A DNA stretch of 64,000 bases from NCBI RefSeq assembly GCF_026340305.1, contig NZ_JAPEPI010000001.1, forward strand, positions 1,984,001 through 2,048,000. Reading direction: 5' to 3'. This stretch comes from Streptomyces sp. NBC_01381 (GTDB lineage: Bacteria; Actinomycetota; Actinomycetes; Streptomycetales; Streptomycetaceae). The notes beneath the pieces are model-generated. The model saw only the letters and a program-made list of their open reading frames with translations, did no database searches and was not told the origin of the DNA. Positions within the stretch are counted from its first letter, which is position 1. Each line of letters starts with the position of its first letter. A program made the translations under genes and the position numbers. Below are positions 8,811-18,730 of the stretch, piece after piece.

Positions 8811-9352
8811 CGGGCCCTGCTGTCCCGGCCGAAGAGCACCAGCGCCCGTGCGAGCAGGCCCGTCGCGACGGTGCAGAGCAGGGCCCGCACGATGTTCCAG
8901 GCCACCCACGCGTCCTCGAACTTCTCGCGCACGGCGGCCGGATCGGCGATCTTCGCCGGATCGCCCGCGGCCGCGAGGTCGTCGTTCAACGGCACGTTCA
9001 CGGCCGACGTGAGGGCGAAGGCCACGACGTAGACGACGAGCGCCGCGAGGACCCACCGGCGCGGGCCCGTCCCGCGCAGCTGCCACGCGGAGACCGCGGT
9101 GAAGACCAGCGCCCCGATGAAGCTCGCGAAGAAGACCGGGTTCTCGATGACGTCGTTGATGTTCTGCATGACCTCGATGTAGACGCGGTCACCGCTGCGC
9201 CCGAGTGCGGGCATGACGGCGCACGCGAAGACATAGAAAGCTCCGGCGATCAGGCCCATGGCGACCGTGGCCACCCCCAGCACGATCCCGGCGGTGCCCC
9301 GCCCCCGACTGTCCGCCTTGTCCGCCCTGTTCGTCACGCGTATGTCTGTCAT
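8762..9352 (-). CDS. DUF1772 family membrane protein
   Basis: A 196-residue protein with four predicted membrane segments (starting GIVLGVATVAMGLIAGAFYVFA) and the pattern FACAVMPALGRSGDRVYIEVMQNIN typical of DUF1772 (anthrone oxygenase-like) proteins. The NVPLNDDL loop and the later W-N pair are also family traits. Function of the stand-alone members is unknown. Its C-terminal 14 residues are encoded opposite the end of nnaR. Confidence 0.8.
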   Translation of the reverse strand: MTDIRVTNRADKADSRGRGTAGIVLGVATVAMGLIAGAFYVFACAVMPALGRSGDRVYIEVMQNINDVIENPVFFASFIGALVFTAVSAWQLRGTGPRRWVLAALVVYVVAFALTSAVNVPLNDDLAAAGDPAKIADPAAVREKFEDAWVAWNIVRALLCTVATGLLARALVLFGRDSRARQSAYLDPAAGSSASR

Positions 9353-9517
9353 GGGGCAGAGTCAATCGTGCGGGCGGGCGCCGGACCATCGCTTTAAAGC
9401 GCGCCTCCATAAGCGGGCGTCTCACCCGCGCCCGGTGGCAGGGGTTCCGTGCCCGCCCGCGGCGAGGCACTGTAGGGGGAGCACTCACCGGTAACCCCAC
9501 AAGGCGGTGACAGGCGC

Positions 9518-10105
9518 ATGGCGTTGGGCATGGACCCGGCCACGTACGAGCTGCGATTCGACTCCGGGCGGAGCTGTCTGGATCTCGTGGCGACGACCCA
9601 TCCGGCGGAGCGGCTCGACTCGGTGGACCGGCTGCGCGCCTGGCTCGCGGGCGCCGGGCTCGTCCCGGACCGTACGGCGCTGCCGGGCGCGGGCCCCGGC
9701 TGGCTCATCGCCTTCCGTGAACTGCGGGGCAACATCGGGCAGTTGGTGCGCGGCGAGCTGGAGGGGCGGTCCGCCGACGGTGCGCTCGCCCGGGTCAACG
9801 CGTTCGCCGCGGCGGCCCCGCCGTCCGCCCGCGCGATCCGGCGCCCCGACGGCTCCCTCGCCCGCGTACTGAACGGCGACCCGGGCTGCGCGGCACTCCT
9901 CGCGGCGGTCGCCCGCGACACCGTCGACCTGCTCACCGACCCCGCGGCGCGCGCCCTCCTCCGGCAGTGCGAGGGCGACAACTGCCCCATCGTGTATCTG
10001 GACACATCGCGCGGGCGGCGCCGCCGCTGGTGCTCGAGCGAGGTGTGCGGCAACCGCGAGCGGGTGGCCAGACATCGGCGCAGGGCGGCGCTGGCGAGGG
10101 CGTGA
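9518..10105 (+). CDS. CGNR zinc-finger / ABATE domain regulator
   Basis: A 195-residue protein. The N-terminal ABATE (stress-induced) domain starts at ELRFDSGRSCLDLVAT. The C-terminal CGNR zinc finger has cysteines in RQCEGDNCPIVYLD and WCSSEVCGNRERVARHR, which gives four zinc ligands and a basic DNA-contact tail. These are putative transcription factors widespread in actinobacteria; ligand and targets are unknown. ATG 9530 is a possible alternative start 12 nt downstream. Confidence 0.85.
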   Translation: MALGMDPATYELRFDSGRSCLDLVATTHPAERLDSVDRLRAWLAGAGLVPDRTALPGAGPGWLIAFRELRGNIGQLVRGELEGRSADGALARVNAFAAAAPPSARAIRRPDGSLARVLNGDPGCAALLAAVARDTVDLLTDPAARALLRQCEGDNCPIVYLDTSRGRRRRWCSSEVCGNRERVARHRRRAALARA

Positions 10106-10150
10106 TCGAAGGCTCTGTGAAGGCGTGATCAGAAAAGTTCGAGACGCGAT

Positions 10151-10178
10151 TGAACACCTGCGCTGTTTCCTGCGTACA
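10151..10178 (+). promoter_or_regulatory. Candidate autoregulatory ECF promoter of sigU
   Basis: TGAACA (10151-10156) and CGTACA (10173-10178) are separated by exactly 16 nt, about 55 nt before the sigma gene. This agrees with the TGAAC-N16/17-CGT form used by SigL/SigU-like ECF sigma factors, which commonly drive their own gene. The assignment is inference from spacing and sequence. Confidence 0.5.
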
Positions 10179-10233
10179 TCCCCGGTGAGCCAGTCAAGAC
10201 GAGCCCGACGAAGTGCGGACACCGGAGGCAGAC

Positions 10234-10815
10234 GTGCGCAAGGATTCCGCCGTGGCCGATGAGCGCCCCCAGGGGCGACCGCACCGACATCGTCTGGTCC
10301 AACGTGGTGGACCAGACGAGGAGTTGATGCGCGCGCTCTACCGCGAGCACGCGGGTCCACTTCTCGCCTATGTGCTCCGACTTGTGGCGGGAGACCGGCA
10401 GCGCGCCGAAGATGTCGTACAGGAAACGCTCATCCGTGCCTGGAAGAACGCCGGTCAGCTCAACCGAGCGACCGGTTCGGTACGCCCCTGGCTGGTGACG
10501 GTCGCCCGGCGCATCGTCATCGATGGCCACCGCAGCCGGCAGGCCCGGCCGCAGGAGGTCGATCCCTCACCGCTGGAGGTCATCCCCGCGGAGGACGAGA
10601 TCGATAAGGCGCTGTGGCTGATGACTCTCTCGGACGCTCTCGAGGACCTGACTCCCGCACATCGGGAGGTACTTGTCGAGACCTACTTCAAAGGGCGTAC
10701 GGTCAATGAGGCGGCTGAGACGCTGGGTATACCCAGTGGGACGGTGCGCTCGCGGGTGTTCTACGCGCTGCGCTCGATGAAGCTGGCGCTGGAGGAGCGG
10801 GGGGTGACGGCATGA
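10234..10815 (+). CDS. sigU: ECF RNA polymerase sigma factor (SigU-like)
   Basis: A 193-residue extracytoplasmic-function sigma factor. Region 2 (about 25-95) has AEDVVQETLIRAWKN and WLVTVARRIVIDGHR. Region 4 (about 130-190) has LTPAHREVLVETYFKGRTVNEAAETLG and the recognition helix GTVRSRVFYALRSMK. GTG 10234 is chosen because GGAGG ends 5 nt before it. It resembles mycobacterial SigL/SigK and is translationally coupled (4-nt overlap) to its zinc anti-sigma factor. Position between the CGNR gene and helD matches sigU of S. coelicolor, where sigma-U activity alters secreted proteins. Confidence 0.85.
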   Translation: MRKDSAVADERPQGRPHRHRLVQRGGPDEELMRALYREHAGPLLAYVLRLVAGDRQRAEDVVQETLIRAWKNAGQLNRATGSVRPWLVTVARRIVIDGHRSRQARPQEVDPSPLEVIPAEDEIDKALWLMTLSDALEDLTPAHREVLVETYFKGRTVNEAAETLGIPSGTVRSRVFYALRSMKLALEERGVTA

Positions 10816-11621
10816 ACGAGTTCCCGTACGAGTCGGCAGGCGGGCACGGCGCTCCCGATGTGCACGAGACCGTCGGTGCCTACGCCCTCGGCATCCTGGA
10901 CGACGCGGAGGCGACCGCCTTCGAGGCACATCTCGCGGGCTGCGATTTCTGCGCGCGCCAGCTGGAGGAGTTCTCCGGCATGGAGCCGATGCTGGCCGCG
11001 CTCGCCGACTTCCCCGGCGCCCGCGGCGTACGCCCCGTACCGGAGGTCGGCGAGCAGCTCGCCGCCCGGCCGAGCCCGCGCCTCGCTGACCGGCTCGTGG
11101 ACGAGGTCGCGATCAAGCGCGAGCAGAAGCGCAGGCGTGGCTTCTACCTGGTGGCGGCCGCCGCGGCGCTGATCATCGGCGGTCCGCTCACGGTCCTCGC
11201 GGTGAGCGACGACGGCGGCGGTTCGAAGGACGTGGCGGGCGAGCCGCACCCCACGAGCCCCGCCGAGGACGCCTTCTTCAACCACATGGACGACAAGATC
11301 AAGGCCACCGACCCGACGACCAAGGTCAGCGCCACGGTCGGCACGGAGAAGAAGGCCTGGGGCACGCACGCGGTCCTGGAGCTGAAGAACGTGAAGGGCC
11401 CGCTCAAGTGCTCGCTGATCGCGGTCGGCAAGGACGGCGAGAAGGAGACGGTGACCACCTGGTCCGTCCCGAAGTGGGGCTACGGCATCGAGGACAGCTC
11501 GAACAAGTGGGCGCGCAATCCGCTGTATGTCCACGGAGGCGCCGCGATGGACCGGAACGACATCGACCACTTCGAGGTGACCACCTTCGACGGCAAGCGT
11601 CTGGTGGAGGTGGACGCGTAG
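10812..11621 (+). CDS. rsuA: Zinc-binding membrane anti-sigma factor (RsuA-like)
   Basis: A 269-residue anti-sigma factor. A cytoplasmic zinc anti-sigma domain has His18 and the H-x3-C-x2-C motif (His40, Cys44, Cys47). One membrane segment follows (about residues 111-131), then an extracellular domain of about 130 residues (DUF/RskA-type, near AVLELKNVKGPLK). It should hold SigU inactive at the membrane until an envelope signal triggers its loss. The start overlaps the sigU stop as ATGA. Sigma/anti-sigma pairing is clear from context; the inducing signal is not. Confidence 0.88.
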   Translation: MNEFPYESAGGHGAPDVHETVGAYALGILDDAEATAFEAHLAGCDFCARQLEEFSGMEPMLAALADFPGARGVRPVPEVGEQLAARPSPRLADRLVDEVAIKREQKRRRGFYLVAAAAALIIGGPLTVLAVSDDGGGSKDVAGEPHPTSPAEDAFFNHMDDKIKATDPTTKVSATVGTEKKAWGTHAVLELKNVKGPLKCSLIAVGKDGEKETVTTWSVPKWGYGIEDSSNKWARNPLYVHGGAAMDRNDIDHFEVTTFDGKRLVEVDA

Positions 11622-11648
11622 TCGTCGCGTAGGAGAAGTGCACATCGG

Positions 11649-11710
11649 GGCCCCCTTTCGCGTACGGTAGACGGCTGCTCGGTAGGGCAGCTGCACGCAG
11701 GAAAGGGGCC
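11649..11710 (+). promoter_or_regulatory. 5'-UTR hairpin covering the helD ribosome site
   Basis: GGCCCCCTTTC (11649-11659) can pair with GAAAGGGGCC (11701-11710), ten base pairs with one bulged C. The right arm contains the AAGGGG ribosome site of helD, which starts at 11714. Such pairing would hide the ribosome site. Seen directly; regulatory meaning is inferred. Confidence 0.4.
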
Positions 11711-11713
11711 TCG

Positions 11714-14098
11714 GTGGCCGACGTACGCGACCGCGAGATCAGCGTCGAACAGGAACATCTCGACCAGGTCTACCGGCGTCTCGAGGAGAAGATCCACGAG
11801 GCCGAGTTCCTGATGAACGACGCTGCCAAGCGCTCCCAGGTCGGCACGCCGGGCGCGCTTGCCGAGCGGGACGCGCAGGTCTTCCGCGCCGGCGTCCATC
11901 TCAACCGGCTCAACAACGAGTTCGAGGACTTCCTCTTCGGGCGCATCGACCTGCTGCTCGGCAAGGACGGCAAGAAGGGCCCGGACGGCGCGTACACGTC
12001 GGTCGAGCCGGCCGAGGACGCGGTCTCGGCGAACAACACCGCCGAGATCGCCGAGACCCTGCACATCGGCCGCATCGGCGTCCTGGACGCGGACTACTCC
12101 CCGCTCGTCATCGACTGGCGGGCCCCGGCCGCCGCGCCGTTCTACCGCTCGACGCCGGTCGACCCGGGCCGTGTCGTACGCCGTCGGGTCATCCGCTCCA
12201 AGGGCCGCCAGGTCCTCGGCGTCGAGGACGACCTGATGCGTCCGGAGCTCACGGCGACCCTGAAGGGCGAGACGCTGCCCGTCATCGGCGACGGCGCCCT
12301 GATGGCGGCGCTCGGCCAGGCCCGCAGCCACACGATGCGGGACATCGTGGCGTCGATCCAGGCCGAGCAGGACATGGTGATCCGCGCGCCCGCCGCATCG
12401 GTGACGTACGTCGAGGGCGGCCCCGGCACGGGCAAGACCGCCGTGGCGCTGCACCGCGCGGCGTACCTCCTCTACCAGGACCGCCGCAGGTACGCGGGCG
12501 GCATCCTCATCGTCTCGCCGACCCCGCTGCTCGTGGCGTACACGGAGGGAGTCCTTCCGTCGCTCGGCGAGGAGGGCCAGGTCGCGATCCGCGCGGTGGG
12601 CTCCCTGGCCGACGAGCAGGGCGCGGAGGCCACGGTCTACGACTCCCCGGCGGTGGCAAGGGTCAAGGGCTCTTCGCGGATGCTGCACGTTCTGCGGAGG
12701 GCGGCGCGGGGCGCCCTCGAAGGTACGACGACCGCTGTGGGCAGGCGTTCCGCGAACCCGCACACTGCAACGGCGAACACCCCCACCGAACCGGAGCAGC
12801 TCACCTTCGGCGAGGAAGAGGACGAGACGGCGCCCAAGGCCCCTGCCGAGCCCCCCACCCGCCTCCGAGTCGTCGCCTTCGGCCGCCGCCTGGAGCTGGA
12901 GGCCGACCAGCTGACCCGCATCCGCCGTAACGCACTCGGCGGCACGGCTCCGGTCAACCTCCTCCGCCCCCGCGCGAGAAAACTCCTCCTGGACGCCCTC
13001 TGGTCCCAGTCCGGCTCCGCGGGCCGGCACAGCGACCCGGAGCTCGCCGCCGAACTCCGCTCGTCCTTCGACGACGACATCACGTCCGAGGACGACTTCA
13101 TCCGTTTCCTGGACGCCTGGTGGCCCGAGCTCACCCCGCGCGGGGTGCTCTCCGCGATGAGCGACGAGCGGCGCCTCGGCCGCTGGGCCCGACGCGTCCT
13201 GAACCCCGGCGAGGTCCGCAAGGTGGCCCGCTCCCTCAAGCGGGACGAGCTCTCCGTGCACGACGTGGCGCTCCTCGACGAGCTCCAGGCGATTCTCGGT
13301 ACGCCGCCCAAGCCCCGTAAGAAGAAGGATCTGGACCCCCTCGACCTGCTCACCGGCCTCGACGAGCTGATGCCGCAGCGCGAGGAGTCGCAGCGGGAGC
13401 GCGCCGAGCGGCTCGCGGCGGAGCGCACCGAGTACGCGCACGTCATCGTCGACGAGGCGCAGGACCTCACCCCCATGCAGTGGCGGATGGTGGGCCGCCG
13501 CGGCCGGCACGCCACGTGGACGGTCGTCGGCGACCCGGCGCAGTCCTCCTGGTCCGACCCGGACGAGGCGGCCGAGGCCCGTGACGAGGCGCTCGGCACC
13601 CGCCCGCGCCGCCGCTTCACGCTCACCGTCAACTACCGCAACCCCGCCGAGATCGCCGAACTCGCCGCCAAGGTCCTCGCGCTCGCGATGCCGGGCTCCG
13701 AGTCGCCTTCGGCCGTCCGGTCCACCGGTGTGGAGCCGCGCTTCGCGGTCGTACGCGACGGAGACCTCGGCAGGTCCGTGCGGGACGAGGCGGCGCGGCT
13801 GCTCGACCAGGTCGACGGCACGGTGGGCGTCGTCGTGGCGATGAACCGGCGCGAGCAGGCGGCGCGCTGGCTCGCCGGGCTCGGCGAACGGGTGGTCGCG
13901 CTCGGCAGCCTGGAGGCCAAGGGTCTGGAGTACGACGCGACGGTCGTCGTCTCGCCCGCGGAGATCGCGGACGAGTCCCCGGCGGGCCTGCGGGTGCTGT
14001 ACGTGGCGCTGACGCGCGCGACCCAGCAGCTGACGGTCCTGTCGGGCGAGCGCGACGAGCCGGACGCGGACGGGGTCCCGGACCTGCTCCGAGACTGA
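11714..14098 (+). CDS. HelD-family RNA polymerase-associated helicase
   Basis: A 794-residue UvrD/Rep-like superfamily-1 protein of the HelD type. A long N-terminal coiled coil (VEQEHLDQVYRRLEEKIHEAEF) of the kind that enters RNA polymerase is followed by Walker A GGPGTGKT (about residues 235-242), motif II VDEAQDLTPMQW (about 578-589), motif IV-type VNYRNPAEIAELA, and C-terminal VLYVALTRATQQL. HelD proteins remove stalled or rifampicin-bound RNA polymerase from DNA. A non-conserved acidic insert lies near residues 340-380. GTG start follows GAAAGGGG. It could be the rifamycin-resistance type (HelR) or a housekeeping HelD; I cannot separate these. Confidence 0.85.
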   Translation: MADVRDREISVEQEHLDQVYRRLEEKIHEAEFLMNDAAKRSQVGTPGALAERDAQVFRAGVHLNRLNNEFEDFLFGRIDLLLGKDGKKGPDGAYTSVEPAEDAVSANNTAEIAETLHIGRIGVLDADYSPLVIDWRAPAAAPFYRSTPVDPGRVVRRRVIRSKGRQVLGVEDDLMRPELTATLKGETLPVIGDGALMAALGQARSHTMRDIVASIQAEQDMVIRAPAASVTYVEGGPGTGKTAVALHRAAYLLYQDRRRYAGGILIVSPTPLLVAYTEGVLPSLGEEGQVAIRAVGSLADEQGAEATVYDSPAVARVKGSSRMLHVLRRAARGALEGTTTAVGRRSANPHTATANTPTEPEQLTFGEEEDETAPKAPAEPPTRLRVVAFGRRLELEADQLTRIRRNALGGTAPVNLLRPRARKLLLDALWSQSGSAGRHSDPELAAELRSSFDDDITSEDDFIRFLDAWWPELTPRGVLSAMSDERRLGRWARRVLNPGEVRKVARSLKRDELSVHDVALLDELQAILGTPPKPRKKKDLDPLDLLTGLDELMPQREESQRERAERLAAERTEYAHVIVDEAQDLTPMQWRMVGRRGRHATWTVVGDPAQSSWSDPDEAAEARDEALGTRPRRRFTLTVNYRNPAEIAELAAKVLALAMPGSESPSAVRSTGVEPRFAVVRDGDLGRSVRDEAARLLDQVDGTVGVVVAMNRREQAARWLAGLGERVVALGSLEAKGLEYDATVVVSPAEIADESPAGLRVLYVALTRATQQLTVLSGERDEPDADGVPDLLRD

Positions 14099-14136
14099 CA
14101 TCCGATGCCGACTTCAGGGACTTGTCGGGACGGGAA

Positions 14137-14303
14137 TTGCCTTACGGGGATCGTTTGTTACCGTTGACGTGGCACCGGCTCGATCCAAGCCCCCGGGCCC
14201 AACCTTCGTCGCTACGAGCGACCACTTGCCGCGAGGCGAGCATGGCGGGTCGGTGTCATTTACGTAGGAGAGGTCCTCGTCACCCAGTGACGAGGACCTC
14301 TTT
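14137..14303 (+). ncRNA. Candidate small RNA with own promoter and terminator
   Basis: Between helD and malic enzyme lies a 390-nt gene-free stretch (14099-14488). A promoter-like TTGCCT (14137-14142), 16-nt spacer and TACCGT (14159-14164) would start a transcript near 14171. It would run through a local stem (GTCGCT-acg-AGCGAC) to a perfect terminator-type hairpin at 14269-14302, giving about 130 nt. No convincing open frame is inside. It might instead be a leader or the distant 3' UTR of helD. I recognise no Rfam family with confidence. Confidence 0.4.
14269..14303 (+). terminator. Strong intrinsic terminator hairpin
   Basis: GAGGTCCTCGTCAC (14270-14283) and GTGACGAGGACCTC (14287-14300) form a perfect 14-bp stem with a 3-nt loop, extended by an A-T pair and followed by TTT. 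It lies 172 nt after helD and 186 nt before malic enzyme. Confidence 0.75.
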
Positions 14304-14363
14304 CCGTTTCCCGCACCTGCTTGCTCCTTCCCCCTACCGACACCCCGCAACTTCTCGTATGGT

Positions 14364-14436
14364 GGAAACAAGTTTCCGAAAACCTCGTGAACGAAACGTT
14401 CGCAATCCGGGGCGGCTACCACGTACTCAGTGGTAG
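14364..14436. promoter_or_regulatory. Cluster of inverted repeats before malic enzyme
   Basis: Three short inverted repeats sit in 73 nt: GGAAAC-aa-GTTTCC (14364-14377), GAACG-aaa-CGTTC (14389-14401) and CTACCAC-n7-GTGGTAG (14416-14436). They lie 53-125 nt before the start codon, where operators or 5'-UTR structures would act. The regulator is unknown. Confidence 0.4.
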
Positions 14437-14488
14437 GTGCGACGATCGGACGGCAAGAGCTACACGGTGAAAGCAGAGGAAGTCGGCC

Positions 14489-15922
<1,434 letters not shown>

Positions 15923-15942
15923 TACGGCGCGTCGTGGAACGC

Positions 15943-15960
15943 AGGGCCCGTAAAGGCCCT
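15943..15960 (+). terminator. Weak terminator-like hairpin after malic enzyme
   Basis: AGGGCC-cgtaaa-GGCCCT lies 20 nt after the malic enzyme stop, without a T-run. The remainder of 15961-16218 before hupA holds no gene. Confidence 0.35.
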
Positions 15961-16218
15961 CTAGGGTGGCGTGGAAGCGCGCCCCCGACTGCCACCTTCC
16001 CAGGGGCGGTGAAGCTTTTCGTGTGACCCCCACGGGCCCCGGATTGGCTTTCCCGCCGCAGGTGGGGGCAGGATGCCTTTCTGGGCGCGAGGGTCTGGAT
16101 GACGGACCCGGGTCCGGGGCCTGACCGAGGACCCTGGCAGCATCGGCTTCGCTGTGCCCATCATGCGGCCCTGCCGCGTGGCACGCCTCAACGGCAAGAA
16201 GAACACGGGAGTACAAAC

Positions 16219-16500
16219 ATGAACCGCAGTGAGCTGGTGGCCGCGCTGGCCGACCGCGCCGAGGTGACCCGCAAGGACGCCGACGCCGTGCTGGCGGCGT
16301 TCGCCGAGACCGTCGGCGAGATCGTTGCCAAGGGCGACGAGAAGGTCACCATCCCCGGCTTCCTGACCTTCGAGCGCACCCACCGTGCCGCTCGCACCGC
16401 CCGGAACCCGCAGACCGGCGAGCCGATCAACATCCCGGCCGGCTTCAGCGTCAAGGTTTCGGCGGGCTCCAAGCTTAAGGAAGCCGCCAAGGGCAAGTAA
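16219..16500 (+). CDS. hupA: HU-type nucleoid protein
   Basis: A 93-residue DNA-binding protein HU of the short form. It starts MNRSELVAALADRAEVTRKDAD and carries the arm motif RTARNPQTGEPINIPA, with the intercalating proline in place. HU bends DNA and organises the nucleoid as a dimer. The other Streptomyces HU (HupS) has a long Lys-rich tail, which is absent here, so this is the HupA form expected next to murA. The real start is the ATG at 16219; upstream in-frame codons are not part of the gene. CGGGAG precedes the start. Confidence 0.95.
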   Translation: MNRSELVAALADRAEVTRKDADAVLAAFAETVGEIVAKGDEKVTIPGFLTFERTHRAARTARNPQTGEPINIPAGFSVKVSAGSKLKEAAKGK

Positions 16501-16518
16501 GCCTCAGGCAGTACGCAG

Positions 16519-16553
16519 AAGGGGCGGCCACCCGAACCGGGTGGCCGCCCCTT
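16519..16553. terminator. Bidirectional terminator between hupA and murA
   Basis: AAGGGGCGGCCACCC (16519-16533) pairs perfectly with GGGTGGCCGCCCCTT (16539-16553) around a 5-nt loop. Placed between two convergent genes with AA/TT at the ends, it can serve both. Confidence 0.9.
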
Positions 16554-16572
16554 CTACATGTCCGACGAGGTG

Positions 16573-17916
16573 TCAGCCGAGCTGTGCCCGCCCCGGCAGC
16601 TCCACCTTCGCGCCGAGCGACACGAGCTTGTCCATGAAGTTCTCGTAGCCGCGGTTGATCAGGTCGATGCCGTGGACGCGGGACGTCCCCTGCGCCGCGA
16701 GCGCCGCGATCAGGTACGAGAAGCCGCCGCGCAGGTCGGGGATGACCAGGTCGGCGCCCTGCAGCTTCGTCGGGCCGCTGACGACCGCGGAGTGCAGGAA
16801 GTTGCGCTGCCCGAAGCGGCAGTCGGAGCCGCCCAGGCACTCGCGGTAGAGCTGGATGTGAGCGCCCATCTGGTTGAGCGCGGAGGTGAAGCCGAGACGG
16901 GACTCGTAGACCGTCTCGTGGACGATGGAGAGCCCCGCGGCCTGCGTGAGCGCCACGACCAGGGGCTGCTGCCAGTCGGTCTGGAAACCGGGGTGTACGT
17001 CCGTCTCCAGGGCGATCGCGTTGAGCGAGCCGCCCGGGTGCCAGAAGCGGATGCCCTCGTCGTCGATCTCGAAGGCACCGCCCACCTTCCGGTAGGTGTT
17101 CAGGAACGTCATCATCGAGCGCTGCTGGGCGCCGCGGACGTAGATGTTGCCTTCGGTCGCCAGGGCCGCGGAAGCCCAGGAGGCGGCCTCCAGGCGGTCC
17201 GAGAGGGCGTGGTGGTTGTAGCCGCCCAGGCTGTCGACACCGGTGATCCTTATGGTCCGGTCGGTGTCCATGGCGATGATCGCGCCCATTTTCTGCAGGA
17301 CGCAGATCAGGTCTTCGATCTCGGGCTCGACGGCGGCGTTCGAGAGCTCCGTCACACCTTCGGCGAGCACGGCCGTCAGGAGGACCTGCTCGGTGGCGCC
17401 CACGGACGGGTACGGAAGGCGGATCTTGGTGCCGCGCAGCCGCTGCGGGGCTTCCAGGTACTGCCCGCCCTCGCGCTTCTCGATGGTCGCGCCGAACTGG
17501 CGGAGCACCTCGAAGTGGAAGTCGATCGGCCGGCCGCCGATGTCACAGCCGCCGAGGCCGGGGATGAAGGCGTGCCCGAGGCGGTGCAGGAGCGGGCCGC
17601 AGAAGAGGATCGGGATGCGCGACGACCCGGCGTGGGCGTCGATGTCCGCGACGTTGGCGCTCTCCACGTGCGAGGGGTCCATGACCAGCTCGCCCGGCTC
17701 CTCGCCGGGGCGGACCGTGACGCCATGCAGCTGCAGGAGTCCGCGTACGACACGTACGTCGCGGATGTCTGGGACATTGCGCAGCCGGCTCGGAGCGCTG
17801 CCGAGCAGCGCGGCGACCATGGCCTTGGGCACGAGGTTCTTCGCGCCGCGGACACGGATCTCGCCCTCCAGCGGGGTTCCGCCGTGGACAAGCAGTACAT
17901 CGTCGGTGACGGTCAT
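16573..17916 (-). CDS. murA: UDP-GlcNAc 1-carboxyvinyltransferase MurA
   Basis: A 447-residue EPSP-synthase-fold enzyme that transfers enolpyruvate from PEP to UDP-GlcNAc, the first committed step of peptidoglycan synthesis. The nucleotide-sugar contact GAKNLVPK is near residue 24. The catalytic cysteine is Cys124 in GLGGCDIGGRP, the residue attacked by fosfomycin, so the enzyme should be fosfomycin-sensitive unless protected. C-terminal DLRGGFSYLIAALAA and RGYENFMDKL complete the fold. Streptomyces often have a second murA elsewhere. Convergent with hupA, divergent from yqgE. Confidence 0.95.
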   Translation of the reverse strand: MTVTDDVLLVHGGTPLEGEIRVRGAKNLVPKAMVAALLGSAPSRLRNVPDIRDVRVVRGLLQLHGVTVRPGEEPGELVMDPSHVESANVADIDAHAGSSRIPILFCGPLLHRLGHAFIPGLGGCDIGGRPIDFHFEVLRQFGATIEKREGGQYLEAPQRLRGTKIRLPYPSVGATEQVLLTAVLAEGVTELSNAAVEPEIEDLICVLQKMGAIIAMDTDRTIRITGVDSLGGYNHHALSDRLEAASWASAALATEGNIYVRGAQQRSMMTFLNTYRKVGGAFEIDDEGIRFWHPGGSLNAIALETDVHPGFQTDWQQPLVVALTQAAGLSIVHETVYESRLGFTSALNQMGAHIQLYRECLGGSDCRFGQRNFLHSAVVSGPTKLQGADLVIPDLRGGFSYLIAALAAQGTSRVHGIDLINRGYENFMDKLVSLGAKVELPGRAQLG

Positions 17917-18160
17917 GAATCTCGCGTTCCGATGAGATGGACGGGTGGACCAAAGGGCAAGCGTAATGGGCGCGTACCCCCCTTCCGTAAGGCCAAGGGC
18001 GCGCCAAACCTGTCAGAAGTCCGTGACAACACGAACCGTTCGGAACCGGACACTCCGGGTCACCGGATCCGGCGTGCGCTCACGGCGCTCCTTTGCGCCC
18101 TGAGCTGCATTCACTCGCGTACGCGCATTGCCTCCCCCCGCGGGGCAAAGATGCGGGATC

Positions 18161-18730
18161 ATGTCGTTCATGACCGAGGTGTCCTCGCTCACAGGGCGGC
18201 TGCTCGTGGCCACGCCTGCCCTGGCGGACCCGAACTTCGACCGCGCGGTGGTGCTGCTCCTCGACCACGACGAGGAGGGCTCGCTCGGCGTGGTCCTCAA
18301 CCGGCCGACGCCGGTGGAGGTCGCGGACATCCTGGAGGGCTGGGGCGACCTGGCGGGCTCGCCCGGGGTGGTCTTCCAGGGCGGCCCGGTCTCGCTCGAC
18401 TCGGCGCTCGGCGTCGCGGTGATCCCCGGCGGTGAGGGGCCCCTGGCCTGGCGCCGGGTGCACGGCGCGATCGGCCTGGTCGACCTGGACGCCCCGCCCG
18501 AGCTGCTCGCCCCCGCCCTCGGCTCCCTGCGGATCTTCGCCGGTTACGCGGGCTGGGGCCCCGGCCAGCTGGAGGACGAGCTGGTCGAGGGCGCCTGGTA
18601 CGTGGTCGAGTCCGAGCCCGGCGACGTCTCGTCCCCGGATCCCGAGCGGCTGTGGCGCTCGGTGCTGCGGCGCCAGCGGAGCGAGCTGGCGATGGTGGCG
18701 ACGTATCCGGATGATCCGTCGCTGAACTGA
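18161..18730 (+). CDS. yqgE: YqgE/AlgH family protein
   Basis: A 189-residue UPF0301 (YqgE/AlgH) protein. Family motifs are LTGRLLVATPALADPNFDRAVV, GSLGVVLNRP, VFQGGPVSLDSA and FAGYAGWGPGQLEDEL. Its biochemical role is unresolved. Two ATGs (18161, 18170) are close together; the first is used. The stop overlaps the remnant small gene that follows. Confidence 0.9.
   Translation: MSFMTEVSSLTGRLLVATPALADPNFDRAVVLLLDHDEEGSLGVVLNRPTPVEVADILEGWGDLAGSPGVVFQGGPVSLDSALGVAVIPGGEGPLAWRRVHGAIGLVDLDAPPELLAPALGSLRIFAGYAGWGPGQLEDELVEGAWYVVESEPGDVSSPDPERLWRSVLRRQRSELAMVATYPDDPSLN

Noticed and set aside
11480..14101. 873-codon open frame antisense to helD
   Set aside because: High-G+C genes keep long antisense frames open; the helD frame has complete helicase motifs and the antisense product is Arg/Gly/Val-rich with no domain.
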